A stretch of DNA of 15,637 bases from NCBI GenBank assembly GCA_937896495.1, contig CALBNQ010000065.1, positions 1-15,637 on the forward strand. The letters run 5' to 3'. Below the pieces are notes generated by a model. It worked only from the letters and a program-made list of their open reading frames with translations. It did no database searches and was not told where the DNA came from. Origin of the DNA: an uncultured archaeon. Its GTDB lineage: Archaea > Thermoproteota > Nitrososphaeria > Nitrososphaerales > Nitrosopumilaceae. Positions within the stretch are counted from its first letter, which is position 1, and every line of letters starts with the position of its first letter. This document shows, one piece after another, positions 1 to 7,185 of this stretch. The position numbers and the translations under genes are program-made.

Positions 1-43
1 CATTCAAAAAAAGATAAAAGTAGTTCATTATTGTAATTTTTTT

Positions 44-325
44 ATGAGTCGAATTTGTACAAAATGTAAAAACTCTATTCCTGATACTGAAAATCTTGGA
101 GTTGTTGCTGAAAAATATCCTACTTGTAACAAATGCTGGGCCGAATGGAAAGAATACCAAATCATGGTAATGAATGAAATGAAACTTGACATGTCTATGC
201 TTGATCATAGAAAATTACTAAAAAAACATGAAAAAATCTTTGTAGGTGTTTTATCTCCTGAAGGTGAAGTAATTGATTTTACTGATGAAGATAATAGAAA
301 ACCTGATGAGCCTGTAAATAATTAA
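44..325 (+). CDS. YggX-like Fe(II)-trafficking protein with two CxxC pairs
   Basis: A 93-residue protein whose middle (about residues 31-62, CWAEWK...MNEMKLDM...DHRKLLKK) resembles bacterial YggX (Iron_traffic family), which has AWAQW...INEKKLNM...EHRKLLEQE at the same place. YggX proteins are small cytosolic proteins linked to iron handling and protection of Fe-S enzymes from oxidants. Unlike the single conserved cysteine of proteobacterial YggX, this protein has four cysteines as CxxC-X19-CxxC (C5, C8, C28, C31), which suggests a bound zinc or iron. The ATG has a TATA-like box (13-20) about 27 bases before it. Its stop overlaps the convergent downstream gene by 4 bp. The family call comes from remembered motif similarity; the iron role in archaea is inference. 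Confidence 0.7.
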   Translation: MSRICTKCKNSIPDTENLGVVAEKYPTCNKCWAEWKEYQIMVMNEMKLDMSMLDHRKLLKKHEKIFVGVLSPEGEVIDFTDEDNRKPDEPVNN

Positions 326-801
326 AATTTCAAGTGTTTTTTAGCATTATCTGGCACTATAACTAGTATCCTTCTTTTTTGTTCTGTATCTAACCCGTTG
401 ATTATTTTTTTAATTGTATTGGATATGACTTCTTTTTCATTTTCATCTAATGTCAAAAATATCTCTAAAATTCCATCTAAATTAAATAAAATAAGTTTTT
501 GAGGGTTTTTTGAAATTTCATCGATATATGCTAAAAATAACCCTTCTCTTTGTTCTTCTGAAAGTGAAGCCAAAATTTTTAGCCATGTTTTAAACAATTT
601 TGCAAAATTTGGAAATGGAATTGTTGGTCCTGCTTCTAATGCATTATTAATTACTTCATCTTGATCTGGTTTTGATAATGAAAAAAACTCCATCATTCTT
701 TTTTTCAAAATTGGGTTTCTTAGAAAATCTGGAAGATTAGCTAAATTTACAATGATGTTTCCAGCAAAATTTTCTCCAACCATCGATCTAAGAAAATCCA
801 T
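322..801 (-). CDS. Conserved hypothetical helical protein
   Basis: A 159-residue protein, predicted mostly alpha-helical, with no signal peptide, membrane segment or metal motif. It is rich in Leu, Ile, Phe, Lys and Asn, with repeating short helices such as LSEEQREGLF and LDENEKEVI that could form a helical-repeat scaffold. I do not recognise a named family. I chose the ATG at 801 over a GTG at 828 because the only good TATA-like box (835-843) places transcription start near 814, downstream of the GTG. The gene shares its promoter region with divergent purA and overlaps the YggX-like gene tail to tail by 4 bp. Confidence 0.65.
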   Translation of the reverse strand: MDFLRSMVGENFAGNIIVNLANLPDFLRNPILKKRMMEFFSLSKPDQDEVINNALEAGPTIPFPNFAKLFKTWLKILASLSEEQREGLFLAYIDEISKNPQKLILFNLDGILEIFLTLDENEKEVISNTIKKIINGLDTEQKRRILVIVPDNAKKHLKF

Positions 802-833
802 GTTAGATATAAAATCATGTGGAAACACTTTAG

Positions 834-843
834 CTTAAATAAA
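834..843. promoter_or_regulatory. Shared, near-symmetric TATA box between divergent genes
   Basis: The run CTTAAATAAA reads as a TATA-like box on both strands. On the plus strand its centre is about 25 bases before the purA ATG, predicting a leaderless purA transcript. On the minus strand it reads TTTATTTAAG and predicts a start near 814, giving a leader of about 13 bases for the gene ending at 322. Bidirectional use is an inference from spacing. Confidence 0.5.
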
Positions 844-862
844 CGAAATAGAGTTTTACAAT

Positions 863-1864
863 ATGACATCAACTGTTGTTGTTGGCGGCTTTTTTGGGGA
901 TGAGGGTAAAGGAAAAATTATCTCCTATTTGGCAATTAATGATAATCCAAAAATTATAGTTCGTGGTGGTGCTGGCCCAAATGCTGGACATACTATTAGG
1001 GATGGAGATAAAGTTTACAAAGTTCGAATGTTGCCAAGTGGATTTTTGAATAAAAATGCCAAAGTTATGATTGGACCTGGAGTTGTAATTAATCCTGACG
1101 TTCTAAAAAAAGAAATTGACGATTTTGATGTATCTGGACGTTCCTTTATTGACAAACATTGTGGAGTAATTGAAGAAACCCATCTAACTCGTGATTCTAA
1201 AGGTGAATTAAAAGAAAAAATTGGTAGTACTGGTTCTGGTACTGGACCCGCTAATGCAGACAGAGCAATGAGAGTTTTGAATTTGGCCAAAGATTTTGAT
1301 TCCTTATCTTCTCTTATTACTGATGTTCCTCAAGAGATTAATTCTGCACTTGATGCAAATGAAAATGTCCTTATTGAAGGCACACAAGGAACCTTTCTTT
1401 CTTTATGGCATGGAACATACCCATTTGTTACCTCAAAAGATGTTACTGCATCTGGAATATGTGCTGATATTGGAATTGGACCTACTAAAGTGGATGAAGT
1501 AATTGTTGTTTTCAAATCATATGTTACCCGTGTAGGTACTGGTCCACTTGAAAAAGAACTTTCTTTAGAAGAGGCAGAGAAAAAGGGATGGTCTGAATTT
1601 GGAACTGTAACTGGTCGTCAGAGACGTGCTGCTGATTTTGATTTTGATTTAGCTAGGCGTGCAATTATGCTTAATGGTGCCACCCAGGTTTCAATTACAA
1701 AATTAGATGTATTATTTTCAGATTGTGCAGGAAAAACTTTGTATGATGATTTATCTGAGGCTGCAAAATCATTCATAAAAAATATTGAAGATGAACTAAA
1801 TACACCTGTAACAATAATTGGAACTGGTCCAGCTGTTAATGATGTTATAGATAGAAGATCTTAG
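863..1864 (+). CDS. purA: Adenylosuccinate synthetase (archaeal short form)
   Basis: Catalyses GTP-dependent joining of IMP and aspartate to give adenylosuccinate, the first committed step to AMP. The 333-residue protein carries the family signatures in order: the GDEGKGK phosphate-binding loop (12-18), GGAGPNAGHT (35-44), GSTGSGTGPA (121-130), EGTQG (172-176), HGTYPFVTS (183-191), TGRQRR (250-255) and TKLDVL (279-284). It is about 100 residues shorter than the bacterial enzyme (~430), as in other archaeal PurA proteins. The ATG is about 25 bases after a TATA-like box, so translation is probably leaderless. An oligo-T run follows the stop. With the MTA phosphorylase/APT pair at 13.7-15.0 kb it gives this region both de novo and salvage routes to AMP. 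Confidence 0.97.
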   Translation: MTSTVVVGGFFGDEGKGKIISYLAINDNPKIIVRGGAGPNAGHTIRDGDKVYKVRMLPSGFLNKNAKVMIGPGVVINPDVLKKEIDDFDVSGRSFIDKHCGVIEETHLTRDSKGELKEKIGSTGSGTGPANADRAMRVLNLAKDFDSLSSLITDVPQEINSALDANENVLIEGTQGTFLSLWHGTYPFVTSKDVTASGICADIGIGPTKVDEVIVVFKSYVTRVGTGPLEKELSLEEAEKKGWSEFGTVTGRQRRAADFDFDLARRAIMLNGATQVSITKLDVLFSDCAGKTLYDDLSEAAKSFIKNIEDELNTPVTIIGTGPAVNDVIDRRS

Positions 1865-1870
1865 GCTCTA

Positions 1871-1877
1871 TTTTTTT
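1871..1877 (+). terminator. Oligo-T transcription terminator after purA
   Basis: A run of seven T bases begins 6 bases after the purA stop, with no hairpin. Archaeal RNA polymerase commonly terminates at such T runs, so this is a plausible terminator. A separate TATA-like box for the next gene follows it. Confidence 0.4.
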
Positions 1878-1884
1878 GGATAAG

Positions 1885-1890
1885 TTTAAT
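1885..1890 (+). promoter_or_regulatory. TATA-like box before the gene at 1914
   Basis: TTTAAT, centred about 27 bases before the GTG at 1914. This spacing fits a leaderless transcript and supports the GTG as the real start. Confidence 0.4.
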
Positions 1891-1913
1891 TTGATAATCT
1901 GTTAGAAATCTTC

Positions 1914-2600
1914 GTGGATAAATTACAAAGTTCTTCTAGTGATAAATTACCACGCTATGTTCAAGTAAATTCAACTTTAGAATTTTCTAGGCTTGTATGT
2001 GCTTTAGAACGTGCACCACGTGTTTCTTTTTTACATGATCATAATGGACAAAAGATTTTATCAGTTCAAATGGATGTTCTCAAAGAAAAACCTATTGTGT
2101 ACTATACTCCTTTAGATCATAATGGTCATTACCTGTGTTATGGATTAAAAGGTGGAAAAGAAGAATCAGAAATTGTCGATACAACTTCTGATTCTAGTAA
2201 ACTTTATTCTCCAATTATTCGAATCAAATCTCTTCCTAAAACTTTGAAACCTGGAAATGGAACTCTTGATAGATATCAACCCATTGAATTAGAAGACGTT
2301 TCTAGTCTTGCAAAACTTACTTGGGGTTTTGATGAAATTCCTTTTCCATTGTTTTTATTCCCTCATAATGATAAATGGCTTTTGGGAGTTTTTATGAATT
2401 TTAATGATGAGGGAACTTCTTATTATTGTCATGTTGTTTTAAACAACGATCCCAGTAAACCATTTCTAAAATTTTCGTCTACTAATGGAATTAATCCTAC
2501 TTTTGTAGAAAACCCTTCTGAACATGGTTATTCTTATATCAAAATTATAAAATTAAAAGAGACACACCCTTTAGTTGATTATGGCCACCTTCAAAACTAG
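1914..2600 (+). CDS. Conserved hypothetical protein upstream of pyrF
   Basis: A 228-residue soluble protein with a GTG start; I do not recognise the family. It has alternating beta-strand-like stretches (RVSFLHDHNGQKILSVQM, WLLGVFMNF, TSYYCHVVLN) and many aromatic residues, and lacks membrane segments and cysteine pairs, which suggests a beta-rich globular fold. Its 3' end overlaps the pyrF ATG by 20 bp, so the two are probably cotranscribed and perhaps translationally coupled. No function can be assigned from sequence; a link to pyrimidine metabolism would rest on position only. Confidence 0.65.
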   Translation: MDKLQSSSSDKLPRYVQVNSTLEFSRLVCALERAPRVSFLHDHNGQKILSVQMDVLKEKPIVYYTPLDHNGHYLCYGLKGGKEESEIVDTTSDSSKLYSPIIRIKSLPKTLKPGNGTLDRYQPIELEDVSSLAKLTWGFDEIPFPLFLFPHNDKWLLGVFMNFNDEGTSYYCHVVLNNDPSKPFLKFSSTNGINPTFVENPSEHGYSYIKIIKLKETHPLVDYGHLQN

Positions 2601-3321
2601 ATTATTTAACATCTCAAAAGCCAACGGGAAGGTGATTCTTGCAAATGACTATGATATTTCAGTAAAAAATTTAGAAAGTAAAACTATTCAAAATATTAAA
2701 AAATTACACCCATATTTGTGTGGAATTAAATTAAATTTTCATTTACTTTTACCTTTGAGTGGAAAAGAAATTATTAAAATTAACAAAACAGCTCATAGAT
2801 ATGGATTACAAACCATTGCAGATATCAAATTAAATGATATTGGAAACACTAATCGTGTAACAACTGAAAATTTATGGAACTTGGGATTTGATGCAGTAAT
2901 CGCTAATCCCATAATGGGATTAGATAGTCTAAAAAATTTAGTAAAATCTGCACATCAAAATCAGAAAGGCGTAATCACTTTATGTCATATGAGTGCACCT
3001 GAGGCAAAATTATCTTATGATATGGAAATAAAAATGAAAAAGAAACAACAACTATATCAATTATTTCTTGATTGGGCATTAACTGCAAAAGTTGATGGTA
3101 TAGTAGTGGGTGCAACTTTTCCAAAAATTATTCAATATTGTTCAAAAAAAGCAGGAAAGAATTTGAGTATTTTCTCTCCAGGGGTTGGAACTCAAGGTGG
3201 AAATGCACGTGATGTTATTTCACATGGAAGTAATTATCTAATTGTTGGGAGAACTATATTGAATTCAAAAACACCAATAGATACAGCAAAAGAATTACAT
3301 TTACAAAGTTTTGGTAAGTAG
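2581..3321 (+). CDS. pyrF: Orotidine 5'-phosphate decarboxylase
   Basis: Decarboxylates OMP to UMP, the last step of de novo pyrimidine synthesis. The 246-residue protein has the TIM-barrel signature: an LAND strand (Asp23), KLNF with Lys50, the catalytic D-x-K-x-x-D array IADIKLNDIGNT (Asp81, Lys83, Asp86), SPGVGTQGG (199-207) and the phosphate-binding IVGRTI with Arg224. A lysine-rich segment (about 144-160, EIKMKKKQQL) replaces the more usual short SHPG-type loop, making it longer than compact euryarchaeal enzymes. I chose the ATG at 2581 over a TTG six bases upstream. It overlaps the preceding gene by 20 bp and the convergent Nudix gene by 21 bp. Confidence 0.92.
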   Translation: MATFKTRLFNISKANGKVILANDYDISVKNLESKTIQNIKKLHPYLCGIKLNFHLLLPLSGKEIIKINKTAHRYGLQTIADIKLNDIGNTNRVTTENLWNLGFDAVIANPIMGLDSLKNLVKSAHQNQKGVITLCHMSAPEAKLSYDMEIKMKKKQQLYQLFLDWALTAKVDGIVVGATFPKIIQYCSKKAGKNLSIFSPGVGTQGGNARDVISHGSNYLIVGRTILNSKTPIDTAKELHLQSFGK

Positions 3322-3720
3322 CATTTGTGCTTTTGTTAAAACTGTTTTTGCATTATCAAATGTTGTTTTTTCCATCGCTTCATTATAATTCACCCATGTG
3401 TAATTGAGATGTTCATGTGATATCTTAGCTTCTTTGGTTTTAGTTTCAGCTAAAAAAAATACAACCTTTTTTTGAACTAATTCTCTTTTCCATTGAAAAT
3501 CATATTCAATCCATTCTTCAAAATTCTCTAAAAATGTAATGTCTGTTATTCCTGTTTCTTCTTTTGTCTCTCTAATTGCTGTTTCATGAGTTGACTCACC
3601 TTTTTCCATTTTTCCTTTCACAAAATCCCAATGCCCCGAGGGATAGTGTAATAATAAAAATAACTTTTCTAAATTTTCTTTTCTAAATAATACAATCCCT
3701 GCTGATGTTTCTCTAATCAT
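3301..3720 (-). CDS. Nudix hydrolase, Ap4A hydrolase-like
   Basis: A 139-residue protein with a complete Nudix box GX5EX7REUXEEXGU at residues 36-58 (Gly36, Glu42, Arg50, Glu51, Glu54, Glu55, Gly57). The preceding HWDFVKGK resembles the HW...PKG of asymmetric bis(5'-nucleosyl)-tetraphosphatases (NUDT2 type), so cleavage of dinucleoside polyphosphates is a reasonable guess. Nudix substrates cannot be fixed from sequence, and another nucleoside diphosphate derivative is possible. The ATG overlaps the uppS stop by 4 bp (ATGA), so it is cotranscribed with uppS as the second gene. Its 3' end overlaps pyrF by 21 bp on the opposite strand. Confidence 0.88.
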   Translation of the reverse strand: MIRETSAGIVLFRKENLEKLFLLLHYPSGHWDFVKGKMEKGESTHETAIRETKEETGITDITFLENFEEWIEYDFQWKRELVQKKVVFFLAETKTKEAKISHEHLNYTWVNYNEAMEKTTFDNAKTVLTKAQMLLTKTL

Positions 3721-4445
3721 TTTCCTAACCTTCTTTTTCTTTCTTGAAAAGTTCTAATTGCTCTCATCAAATCAATTTTCCTAAATTCTGGCCAAAAAAT
3801 ATCCATAAATACTAATTCACTGTATGCACTTTGCCACATCAAAAAACCACTTAATCTTTTTTCTCCTGATGTACGTAAAATCATATCTGGAGATGATTGT
3901 GGTAAATATGATGTATACAGATTTGATTCTATTTCCTTTTTATTAATATCTGCAATACTTAGTGAACCGTCTTTGATTTTTTTACCCATTTTTTTAATTG
4001 CATCTACCAATTCATTTTGTCCACCATATGCTAATGCAATATTTAGAAAATGATTATCATAATTTTTTGTGACATCATCTAATTTTTTTAAAATTTCTTT
4101 AATTGAATCAGGCAACAATTCAATTCTCCCAATACCTGTAACTCTCATTTTGCATCTATGAATTCTTGGATCATTGTATAACTTTTCAAGTCTCATATGG
4201 ATTAATTCATACAAATGTTCTAACTCATCATCATTTCTATCCAAATTTTCTGATGAAAGTGCATATAATGTTACAATTTTAATATTGAATTCTTCACACC
4301 AATCCAGAAGATTTTCAACAGCATCTGCTCCTTTATGATGACCTTTTTTTGTAACTGCCAAATGCATTCTTGCCCATCGTCTATTACCATCTAAAATTAA
4401 AGCTACATGATTTGGAATATCTCCACTTTTAACTTCATTTTCCAA
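3717..4445 (-). CDS. uppS: Polyprenyl diphosphate synthase (cis-prenyltransferase)
   Basis: Condenses isopentenyl diphosphate in cis onto an allylic primer to make the long polyprenyl diphosphate that becomes the lipid carrier for N-glycosylation and surface glycans in archaea. The signature LILDGNRRWAR (16-26) contains the catalytic Asp19 and is followed by VTLYALSSENLDR and LRTSGEKRLSGF...SAYSELVF...WPEF. Length (242) is normal. The only usual start codon before the catalytic motif is a TTG at 4445, but the reading frame stays open upstream to 4511 and encodes SGIYKVYGKKLENEVKSG, which looks like the normal N-terminal helix of archaeal homologues. The real start may therefore be a non-standard codon further upstream. 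Cotranscribed with the Nudix gene. Confidence 0.93.
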   Translation of the reverse strand: MENEVKSGDIPNHVALILDGNRRWARMHLAVTKKGHHKGADAVENLLDWCEEFNIKIVTLYALSSENLDRNDDELEHLYELIHMRLEKLYNDPRIHRCKMRVTGIGRIELLPDSIKEILKKLDDVTKNYDNHFLNIALAYGGQNELVDAIKKMGKKIKDGSLSIADINKKEIESNLYTSYLPQSSPDMILRTSGEKRLSGFLMWQSAYSELVFMDIFWPEFRKIDLMRAIRTFQERKRRLGK

Positions 4446-4530
4446 TTTTTTCCCATAAACTTTGTAAATTCCTGAAATTTGAAAAATAATATCCTTTATT
4501 TTACTGATTTCTTAACGCCTCTGATTATTG

Positions 4531-4541
4531 ATAAAATATAG
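4531..4541 (-). promoter_or_regulatory. TATA-like box upstream of uppS
   Basis: Minus-strand CTATATTTTAT predicts transcription start near 4510. That is well before the TTG at 4445 and almost exactly where the extended uppS frame opens. The 135 bases between uppS and the DUF373 gene hold nothing else I can identify. Confidence 0.4.
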
Positions 4542-4580
4542 ATGATATCAGTGTTATTTGACTCATTTTACTTATTTTTT

Positions 4581-5726
4581 TTAATCTGAAATCATTTCTT
4601 GATCTTTATTTTTTCTATATTTCTTAAAGAGAATTGTTGCTGAAATTAAGGTAACAGCTAATCCTCCTAAAAGTGGTGGAATCAAAGTCAATGAATTATC
4701 ATCAAAAATCATGATGTTTGTAAACTGTAAAATTATTGGATATAACGCTCCTAAAACAATTATTCTTAAAATGTCACTAATTTGTCTTGGAATTCCGCCA
4801 ATCCAATTACTTAGTAATGTTCCTACAAATATTGCACCTATACCAATCCATAAAATTGGTAATATGCCTGCAACAAATTGTCCTATAACAATTTTATCTG
4901 AAATTTTTACAATGAACTCTTCATTTGATTGCACCAATTCTGAATCAATTGCACCAATTCCAGCTGGAACGGATGAAAGAATCAATAATATGCCTGCAAC
5001 CATAGTAAACATTCTGATAAAACCCATCGGTGTAGGTTTTGACCAACTTGACCATACTCTGTCAATGTCAAAAGCTCTAATCAAAAATGCTCCACCTAAA
5101 ATACTTACAAGTACTGCAAAAATTTCTGCAGTGTATCCAAATACGGTTGCTATTCCTCCAATCAGTAAAAGAATTCCTGGAACTCCTAAAAAGAATTTTG
5201 AATATTTTGAATCATAAGCAATCATTTTAAGATATTTTCCAAAAACTGCATAAGAATATTCTACACTTCTACTAACTTTCATTACAACGCGTTGAACTGA
5301 TACTACTGGTAGAACATTTTGAATAACTGGAATGACACTTTCATCATCTTCTCCATCTGAAACAATAACTGCACCATTGGCAGGAAAAATTTCTAATGTT
5401 TTTTTTGTTTCTAAAAGAATTTTTTCATCTGCTTGTACTCCTCGGTCTTGTACTCCTGCAACTGTAACTACTTCTACTTGATACCCTTTACTTACTAAAT
5501 CCTCATATGTTTTAATTGCTGCAAAAATAGAATTTGAATCTGCATCTTCGGGATCTTCTAATGCTAATCTTTGTGCTGCTTCAATACATCTATCTCTCCC
5601 TATTACTGGTGTAACTATTCCTGTTTTTTCTCCAACATCATTATCTCTATCAACACAAATTACAAGTAATTTATTAGCTGTAGATGCATTGACATCTTTT
5701 TCTACCTTACCTGTTTGATGTGACAT
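4581..5726 (-). CDS. DUF373 family membrane protein
   Basis: A 381-residue archaeal protein of unknown function. Residues 19-160 form the cytosolic DUF373 domain with its conserved acidic motifs: CVDRDNDVGEKTG (24-36), LEDPEDADSN (56-65) and VSDGEDDE (122-129). These look suited to binding metal or a nucleotide, although no activity is established as far as I know. Residues 176-368 contain about six hydrophobic helices (roughly 178-195, 198-216, 236-262, 278-303, 317-340, 346-368), so the protein is an integral membrane protein with a soluble N-terminal domain and a charged C-terminal tail. The ATG sits about 26 bases after a TATA-like box. Confidence 0.85.
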   Translation of the reverse strand: MSHQTGKVEKDVNASTANKLLVICVDRDNDVGEKTGIVTPVIGRDRCIEAAQRLALEDPEDADSNSIFAAIKTYEDLVSKGYQVEVVTVAGVQDRGVQADEKILLETKKTLEIFPANGAVIVSDGEDDESVIPVIQNVLPVVSVQRVVMKVSRSVEYSYAVFGKYLKMIAYDSKYSKFFLGVPGILLLIGGIATVFGYTAEIFAVLVSILGGAFLIRAFDIDRVWSSWSKPTPMGFIRMFTMVAGILLILSSVPAGIGAIDSELVQSNEEFIVKISDKIVIGQFVAGILPILWIGIGAIFVGTLLSNWIGGIPRQISDILRIIVLGALYPIILQFTNIMIFDDNSLTLIPPLLGGLAVTLISATILFKKYRKNKDQEMISD

Positions 5727-5747
5727 TCTACTTTTAGAATATGATTA

Positions 5748-5757
5748 CTTTTTAATG
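5748..5757 (-). promoter_or_regulatory. TATA-like box for the DUF373 gene
   Basis: Minus-strand ATTAAAAAGT centred about 26 bases before the ATG at 5726, the spacing expected for a leaderless archaeal transcript. Confidence 0.4.
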
Positions 5758-5796
5758 ATTCTCTGTATCTGTAATTTGCTAAATTGTGTTTTGAGG

Positions 5797-6297
5797 CTAG
5801 TTGGGTCTATTTTGATCTGAAATTTGCACCAATTCTTTGAATTCTTCTTTTAATGATTCGATTTTTTCTATTGTATCAGTTAATTCTTCATGGGTACTTT
5901 CTTTTTCAATTAAATCAGCTAATACTTTAGTCTCCCCCACATATGCATTGAATTTTTTCATAGCATCCATGTAATTGATGTAACTATCTTGCCATTTTTC
6001 AGGTGGTTTTGATGTTACAAATTCACTAATTTGTGAAGTGATTTGTGATGTTGTCACATCTGCAATTGTGTTATATTCATTTGGATTTATCTTACCATTT
6101 ATGAGATTTTGATATTCTATGTTAATTGATTCCTCTAAAATTTCATGAATATTTTTAACACCATCAATATATTCATCATAATTTGTTACAACAAATGTTG
6201 TCTCATTATTTTCTGGAATCATCCAAATCAAAAAACTTGCACCCGTGATAATGCCTAAAATAATTACTGTAACCATTACTCCCTTTTTAGATGCCAT
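5797..6297 (-). CDS. Small single-pass membrane protein, unknown function
   Basis: A 166-residue protein with a short basic N-terminus (MASKKG), one hydrophobic helix at about residues 7-27 (VMVTVIILGIITGASFLIWM), and a helical, acidic outer domain ending in a coiled-coil-like segment (DLIEKESTHEEL...LKEEFKELV). The arrangement suggests an N-terminal anchor with an extracytoplasmic domain. I chose the ATG at 6297 because a TATA-like box at 6320-6328 sits 26 bases before it; an ATG at 6309 and further upstream starts precede the predicted transcription start. Family not recognised beyond likely restriction to Nitrososphaeria. Confidence 0.65.
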   Translation of the reverse strand: MASKKGVMVTVIILGIITGASFLIWMIPENNETTFVVTNYDEYIDGVKNIHEILEESINIEYQNLINGKINPNEYNTIADVTTSQITSQISEFVTSKPPEKWQDSYINYMDAMKKFNAYVGETKVLADLIEKESTHEELTDTIEKIESLKEEFKELVQISDQNRPN

Positions 6298-6319
6298 AGT
6301 TTTTGTCATAATTAAGGCG

Positions 6320-6328
6320 TTTATAATT
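6320..6328 (-). promoter_or_regulatory. TATA-like box for the membrane protein gene at 5797-6297
   Basis: Minus-strand AATTATAAA is centred 26-27 bases before the ATG at 6297. It decides between the several in-frame ATG codons. The rest of the 6330-6510 divergent intergenic stretch is AT-rich with a T8 run near 6413-6420 and no recognisable RNA gene or repeat. Confidence 0.45.
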
Positions 6329-6510
6329 GATAATCTTTCTAAAAATACATGATTATTTGAAAAATGACCTCTAAAACATACTACTTTGTTTATTTTATGA
6401 CCCAATTTTAAATTTTTTTTGAATATCTAAAATTTCATAATCTTTGTTTTTGAACGTCTAAAACCCCTTTTACATCTAGTATGTAGTTAATTATTTTTCA
6501 CATCCTCTTC

Positions 6511-6518
6511 CTAAATAC
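6511..6518 (+). promoter_or_regulatory. TATA-like box for the small zinc-ribbon gene
   Basis: CTAAATAC is centred about 27 bases before the ATG at 6542, fitting leaderless transcription. Confidence 0.4.
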
Positions 6519-6541
6519 AACTAAGTTTGAAAAATTTCAGA

Positions 6542-6694
6542 ATGGTTACAGCATATTGCGTAAAATGCAGAGAAAAAAGGGACATTAAAGATCCCAAAGA
6601 AACTAAACTAAAGAATGGACGTCCTGCCGTTAAAGGCACATGTCCAGAATGTGGAACTAATGTTTTCCGAATTGGTGCAATGCCAAAGGAATAA
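6542..6694 (+). CDS. Small zinc-ribbon protein, DUF5679-like
   Basis: A 50-residue protein with two cysteine pairs, YCVKC (C6, C9) and CPEC (C34, C37), framing DPKETKLKNGRPAVKGTCP. This matches the compact zinc-ribbon pattern annotated as DUF5679 in many archaea and some bacteria: a CVKC knuckle, KDPK, a LKNGRPAVxGTCP core and an FRIG tail. The two pairs very probably bind one zinc ion. Function is unknown; the small basic ribbon could bind nucleic acid. A TATA-like box lies 27 bases upstream, and aIF2-beta follows 68 bases downstream on the same strand. Confidence 0.85.
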   Translation: MVTAYCVKCREKRDIKDPKETKLKNGRPAVKGTCPECGTNVFRIGAMPKE

Positions 6695-6762
6695 TCTCAA
6701 AAAAATCCACAAGACTTCTATTTTTCAAAACCAATATAGGGTATGGTCTACACAATTTTTCA

Positions 6763-7185
6763 GTGACTAAATCAGACTATGAAAAATTACTTAAACGAAT
6801 TGAAGATAAATTAGGTGATCCAACTAAAGATACTTCTGAACGATTTGAACTCCCTATTGTCGATGTAATGTGGGAAGGACAAAAGACGTTTTTACGAAAC
6901 TTTTCTGAATTTCCAAAAAAACTAAGAAGAGATCCTGATAAAGTATTACAATACCTCTCCAAAGAGTTTGCAGTTCCAGCAGAAAGGTTGGGAGACAAGG
7001 CAATGTTTGTAGGCCGTAGGGCACCTGATGATTTTACTCGGTTGTTTCAAATTTATGTCAAAGATTATCTTGAGTGCCCAACATGTAAAAGTCCTGATAC
7101 AAAAATTCTAAAAGAAAATAGAATCTCATTTTTAATTTGTGAAGCATGTGGAGCAAAATCTACTTTGAAAGGCAAATATGCATGA
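6763..7185 (+). CDS. Translation initiation factor aIF2, beta subunit
   Basis: Beta subunit of the heterotrimeric archaeal initiation factor that delivers initiator Met-tRNA to the small ribosomal subunit. The 140-residue protein has an N-terminal helix that would contact the gamma subunit (YEKLLKRIEDKL, 6-17), the central eIF2B/eIF5-type alpha-beta domain (GQKTFLRNF...FVGRRAPDDFTRLFQIYVKDYL) and a C-terminal zinc ribbon with CPTC (C105, C108) and CEAC (C126, C129). Length is normal for aIF2-beta. The start is GTG. The stop overlaps the downstream DUF424 ATG (ATGA), so the two are translationally linked. Confidence 0.94.
   Translation: MTKSDYEKLLKRIEDKLGDPTKDTSERFELPIVDVMWEGQKTFLRNFSEFPKKLRRDPDKVLQYLSKEFAVPAERLGDKAMFVGRRAPDDFTRLFQIYVKDYLECPTCKSPDTKILKENRISFLICEACGAKSTLKGKYA

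Noticed and set aside
1015-1515. Open frames on the other strand and frames within purA
   Set aside because: They lie wholly within a clearly conserved enzyme gene and their translations show no family motif or plausible composition.
4446-4580. Possible C/D box small RNA in the uppS-DUF373 gap (GATGAT and CTGA present)
   Set aside because: GATGATA does not match the RTGATGA C box and the terminal stem is not convincing.
4711-5217. A 168-codon plus-strand frame opposite the DUF373 gene
   Set aside because: It mirrors the membrane-helix region of DUF373 and has no promoter; a shadow of low-complexity AT-rich codons.
6298-6405. An N-terminal extension of the membrane protein gene (36 extra residues upstream of 6297)
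   Set aside because: The extension lies upstream of a well-placed TATA-like box and has no membrane-anchor logic (MGHKINKVVCFRGHF...); translation most likely begins at 6297.
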